From the NCBI RefSeq assembly GCF_019956415.1, contig NZ_JAHBDK010000034.1, positions 1 to 64,000 of the forward strand: 64,000 nt of DNA, given 5' to 3'. Shown here piece by piece: positions 62,025-64,000 of the stretch; position 1 is the stretch's first letter, and each line of letters starts with the position of its first letter. This DNA is from Pseudomonas sp. GL-B-19. Its GTDB lineage: Bacteria; Pseudomonadota; Gammaproteobacteria; Pseudomonadales; Pseudomonadaceae. The notes beneath the pieces were generated by a model. That model had not been told where the DNA came from, did no database searches, and worked only from the letters and a program-made list of their open reading frames with translations. Both the position numbers and the translations under genes were made by a program.

Positions 62025-62972
62025 ATGACTGCCGTGGCATTTGTGGTGTTCGAGGGTTTCCAGTCCATGGCGCTGGCCGCCATGTCGGTGTTCGAGTACG
62101 CCAACTTCAGCGCCGGTGAGACGCTGTATGACGTCAGTGTGATCTCACAAGACGGCAGCACGCTGCGCGCCTCCGGTGGTTTGAGTGTCGGGACCCAGGC
62201 GTTCGATGAACGGGTGTTCGATACCGTCATCGTGGTCGGCGGCGATGCCATCATCGAACAGTCGCCCGAAGGCGTACTGAAATACCTGCGCCGCCGCGTG
62301 GACACCACACGGCGCATGGCGTCGATCTGTTCGGGGGCATTTGTACTGGCCCAGGCCGGTCTGCTCGATGGACGGCGGGCCACCACGCATTGGGCCTATG
62401 CCCGGGAGCTGCAAGCGCGATTCCCATTGATCAAAGTGGAAGAAGACCGCATCTACGTGGTCGACGGCTCAATCTGGACCTCGGCCGGCATGACCGCCGG
62501 TATCGACCTGGCGCTGGCCATGGTCGAGAAGGATCACGGCGCGGAACTGGCGCGTTCCGTGGCACAGAAATTGGTGATGTATCAGCGTCGTGCGGGCGGC
62601 CAGTCCCAGCATTCGGCGTTGCTCGAACTGGCGCCAAAATCCGACCGCATTCAGACCGTTCTCGGCTATGCCCGGGAACACCTGGCCTCGCCCCTGTCGG
62701 TGGAGCAACTGGCAGACGTGGCGCGCCTCAGCCCTCGGCAATTCAGCCGCAGCTTTCGCGCCGAGACCGGGCAAACGCCGGCCAGGGCCATCGAAAACTT
62801 GCGACTGGAGGTGGCGCGGCAGATGCTCGAACGCGGGCGCCTGACCCTCGATCAGATCGCCACCGAGGTCGGCTTCACTGACCGGCGCCGCATGCGCGAA
62901 GCCTTCCTTAGGGCATTCGGCCAACCGCCGCAGGTGATTCGGCGCAATGCCAGGTCCGAGTTGAACGCGTGA
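62025..62972 (+). CDS. GlxA-type AraC-family regulator (DJ-1/PfpI domain plus HTH)
   Basis: 315 residues from ATG at 62025, with GAGGG 8 bases upstream. N-terminal DJ-1/PfpI-like domain (about 1-180) with C102 in ASICSGAFVLAQAG, then an AraC helix-turn-helix pair (about 215-310; VEQLADVARLSPRQFSRSFR and LDQIATEVGFTDRRRMREAF). Such regulators sense small nitrogenous or carbonyl compounds. The divergent SDR is the likely target. Confidence 0.92.
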   Translation: MTAVAFVVFEGFQSMALAAMSVFEYANFSAGETLYDVSVISQDGSTLRASGGLSVGTQAFDERVFDTVIVVGGDAIIEQSPEGVLKYLRRRVDTTRRMASICSGAFVLAQAGLLDGRRATTHWAYARELQARFPLIKVEEDRIYVVDGSIWTSAGMTAGIDLALAMVEKDHGAELARSVAQKLVMYQRRAGGQSQHSALLELAPKSDRIQTVLGYAREHLASPLSVEQLADVARLSPRQFSRSFRAETGQTPARAIENLRLEVARQMLERGRLTLDQIATEVGFTDRRRMREAFLRAFGQPPQVIRRNARSELNA

Positions 62973-63024
62973 GCAACATCGGGCCTCTAAGCTGAAAAGG
63001 GTCATTGCACATCACGAGGTGCTC

Positions 63025-63684
63025 ATGAAAATCTCGCCCAAACTGGCGTTTTTCGCCATCGTCGGCACCCTCGCCTACCTCGGTCTTGCGGTGTGGGGAT
63101 TGGGCGGGTTTGCGGCATTTTTTACACATGCGCCGTTAGTGGTGGTTGCCTTGGCGACCGTGGTGATGACCGTGGCTTCGCTGTTCACCGAGGTCAACTT
63201 GAGTTCCGGCGAACGTGAGGACCGGGCCAATCGCTGGGTGCTTCCGGCGTTCGGGGTGATTGGATTGCTCAGCGGGTTCTTGCCTGCCTACACCGACCGG
63301 ATTGACGTCTGGACATTCGGCGGTGAAGGCCTGCGCTGGATCGGTGCGTTGCTGTTCATCGCTGGCGGTGCGCTACGCTTGTGGCCCGTGTTTGTGCTGG
63401 GCAAGCGCTTCAGCGGGTTGGTGGCGATTCAGCCGGGGCACAGGCTGGTCACTGACGGGATTTATCGACGCCTGCGCAACCCCAGCTACCTGGGAATGTT
63501 GGTGATTGCCGTGGGCTGGGCGCTGGCGTTTCGTTCGGGTGTCGGGCTGTTGCTGGCGGCGTTGACAGTGATGCCGCTGATTGCGCGGATTCACGCTGAG
63601 GAAGCGCTGTTGAGGGCGAAGTTTGGTGGTGAGTACGACAGTTATTGCGCCAACACCTGGCGGCTGATTCCCGGAATCTATTAG
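63025..63684 (+). CDS. Isoprenylcysteine carboxyl methyltransferase (ICMT)-family membrane protein
   Basis: 219 residues from ATG at 63025, with CGAGG just upstream. Five to six membrane helices and a C-terminal methyltransferase-like motif: LVTDGIYRRLRNPSYLGMLV, then RIHAEEALLRAKFGGEYDSY. Bacterial members methylate membrane-bound or small substrates; the substrate is unknown. It is on the same strand as the GlxA gene, 52 bp after it, but functional linkage is not evident. Confidence 0.87.
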   Translation: MKISPKLAFFAIVGTLAYLGLAVWGLGGFAAFFTHAPLVVVALATVVMTVASLFTEVNLSSGEREDRANRWVLPAFGVIGLLSGFLPAYTDRIDVWTFGGEGLRWIGALLFIAGGALRLWPVFVLGKRFSGLVAIQPGHRLVTDGIYRRLRNPSYLGMLVIAVGWALAFRSGVGLLLAALTVMPLIARIHAEEALLRAKFGGEYDSYCANTWRLIPGIY

Positions 63685-63700
63685 CCACGACACCGATCCA

Positions 63701-63789
63701 TGTAGGAGTGAGCCTGCTCGCGATAGCGGTGGATCAGTCGGTATTGATATGACTGATCCACCGCTATCGCGAGCAGGCTCACTCCTACA
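63701..63789. repeat. REP pair with a perfect 39-bp inverted repeat
   Basis: Left arm 63701-63739 (begins TGTAGGAGTGAGCCTGCTCG, ends GGTGGATCAGTC) and right arm 63751-63789 are exact reverse complements over 39 bases, with an 11-base loop. The complementarity extends 15 bases past the conserved REP core into sequence that other copies do not share. It sits between convergent genes and could work as a two-way terminator-like hairpin. Confidence 0.9.
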
Positions 63790-63796
63790 ATTAGAT

Positions 63797-64000
63797 TTAT
63801 TTGAGGCGGATATAGTGGTCAGGGTCCACAGATGCGGTTACCGACTGATAATTGGCCAACGTTGCATGTTGCGTCTGAATCGCATGCTCATGCGTCTCGG
63901 TGATGATCACCAAATCCGCCCCTGCCGCTTCCGCCGCCAGAATCCCCGCTGTGGCATCTTCGAAAATCAAACACTCCGTCACCTCGACACCCAACCGTTT
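63797..64000 (-). CDS. HAD-superfamily hydrolase, C-terminal end (partial)
   Basis: The last 67 residues of a HAD phosphatase entering from beyond the window. The C-terminal catalytic block is visible: LIFEDATAGILAAEAAGADL, where the E-D pair of motif IV binds Mg2+, followed by VIITETHEH. The FEDATAGI form points to the sugar-phosphatase/beta-phosphoglucomutase-like (HAD-IA) group, for example glycerol-3-phosphatase or sugar-phosphate phosphatases. Substrate cannot be judged without the N-terminus. Confidence 0.85.
   Translation of the reverse strand, partial: KRLGVEVTECLIFEDATAGILAAEAAGADLVIITETHEHAIQTQHATLANYQSVTASVDPDHYIRLK

Overview
The window is chromosomal DNA of a fluorescent-group Pseudomonas. 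This rests on gene content (complete bkd operon with lpdV, a ped/exa quinoprotein alcohol-oxidation cluster with pqqABCDE, an OprD-type porin end, DUF2388 and DUF6124 genes), on high GC with compact operons, and on the density of the REP palindromes typical of this group (TGTGGGAGCGAGCCTGCTCGCGAT and TGTAGGAGCTGGCTTGCCAGCGAA types). I saw no tRNA, rRNA, CRISPR array, insertion sequence or prophage.

Layout. 1-3.3 kb: end of an OprD-type porin, then a hexuronate oxidation set (uronate dehydrogenase, lactonase, aldose epimerase). 3.3-26.1 kb: a large alcohol/aldehyde oxidation island: sensor kinase, ercA, pqqEDCBA, exaC/pedI, pedH, three 'quinoprotein-associated' periplasmic accessory genes, cytochrome c550 pedF, then divergently pedA1-A2-B-C, a CxxxCW rhodanese, the LuxR-type regulator pedR1/agmR, the three-PAS hybrid kinase pedS1 and a FIST protein. 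26.2-28.1 kb: a TauE/SafE permease and a persulfide-dioxygenase-like hydrolase. 28.3-35.2 kb: bkdR, bkdA1A2B-lpdV and ilvE. 35.3-41.5 kb: ArsR regulator and divergent P450, MEKHLA protein beside a lysR stump, a frameshifted D-cysteine desulfhydrase, FKBP, diguanylate cyclase and DJ-1 protein. 41.8-46.1 kb: Kef-type antiporter and a two-component system. 46.3-53.3 kb: SRPBCC, SDR, AKR and LysR genes, DUF6124 with a structured leader, LysR/DinB, and an L-2-hydroxyglutarate-oxidase-like flavoprotein. 53.3-59.3 kb: mgtA with a complex leader region, a Na/Pi cotransporter-like gene and a DUF2493 gene. 59.3-64 kb: an outer-membrane-protein remnant, DUF2388, a PLP lyase, an SDR, GlxA-type and ICMT genes, and the end of a HAD phosphatase.

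How it fits together. The ped island encodes cofactor (PQQ), periplasmic dehydrogenase, electron acceptor, aldehyde dehydrogenase, a dedicated ABC system and its own regulators. The only quinoprotein alcohol dehydrogenase present carries the Asp-X-Asp signature of lanthanide-dependent enzymes; no calcium-type pedE and no pedS2/pedR2 pair occur in the island. Six or seven promoters of the island share an imperfect palindrome around CTAnnCCTTGGTAG, a candidate PedR1/AgmR operator.

Most unusual non-coding features: (i) a roughly 120-180 bp palindromic element present six times plus one half copy, with arms up to 57-65 bp, one copy being a perfect 57-bp inverted repeat; its first bases supply the TAG stop codon of two genes and, inverted, of a third; (ii) a mgtA upstream region with a terminator, two small ORFs, a hairpin over one ribosome-binding site and a promoter whose spacer contains a palindrome; (iii) a closed-stem structured leader before the DUF6124 gene with a third, competing strand; (iv) a 22-codon ORF with its own ribosome-binding site and terminator at 43.7 kb. 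All functional statements are read from sequence and family knowledge; nothing was searched or computed.
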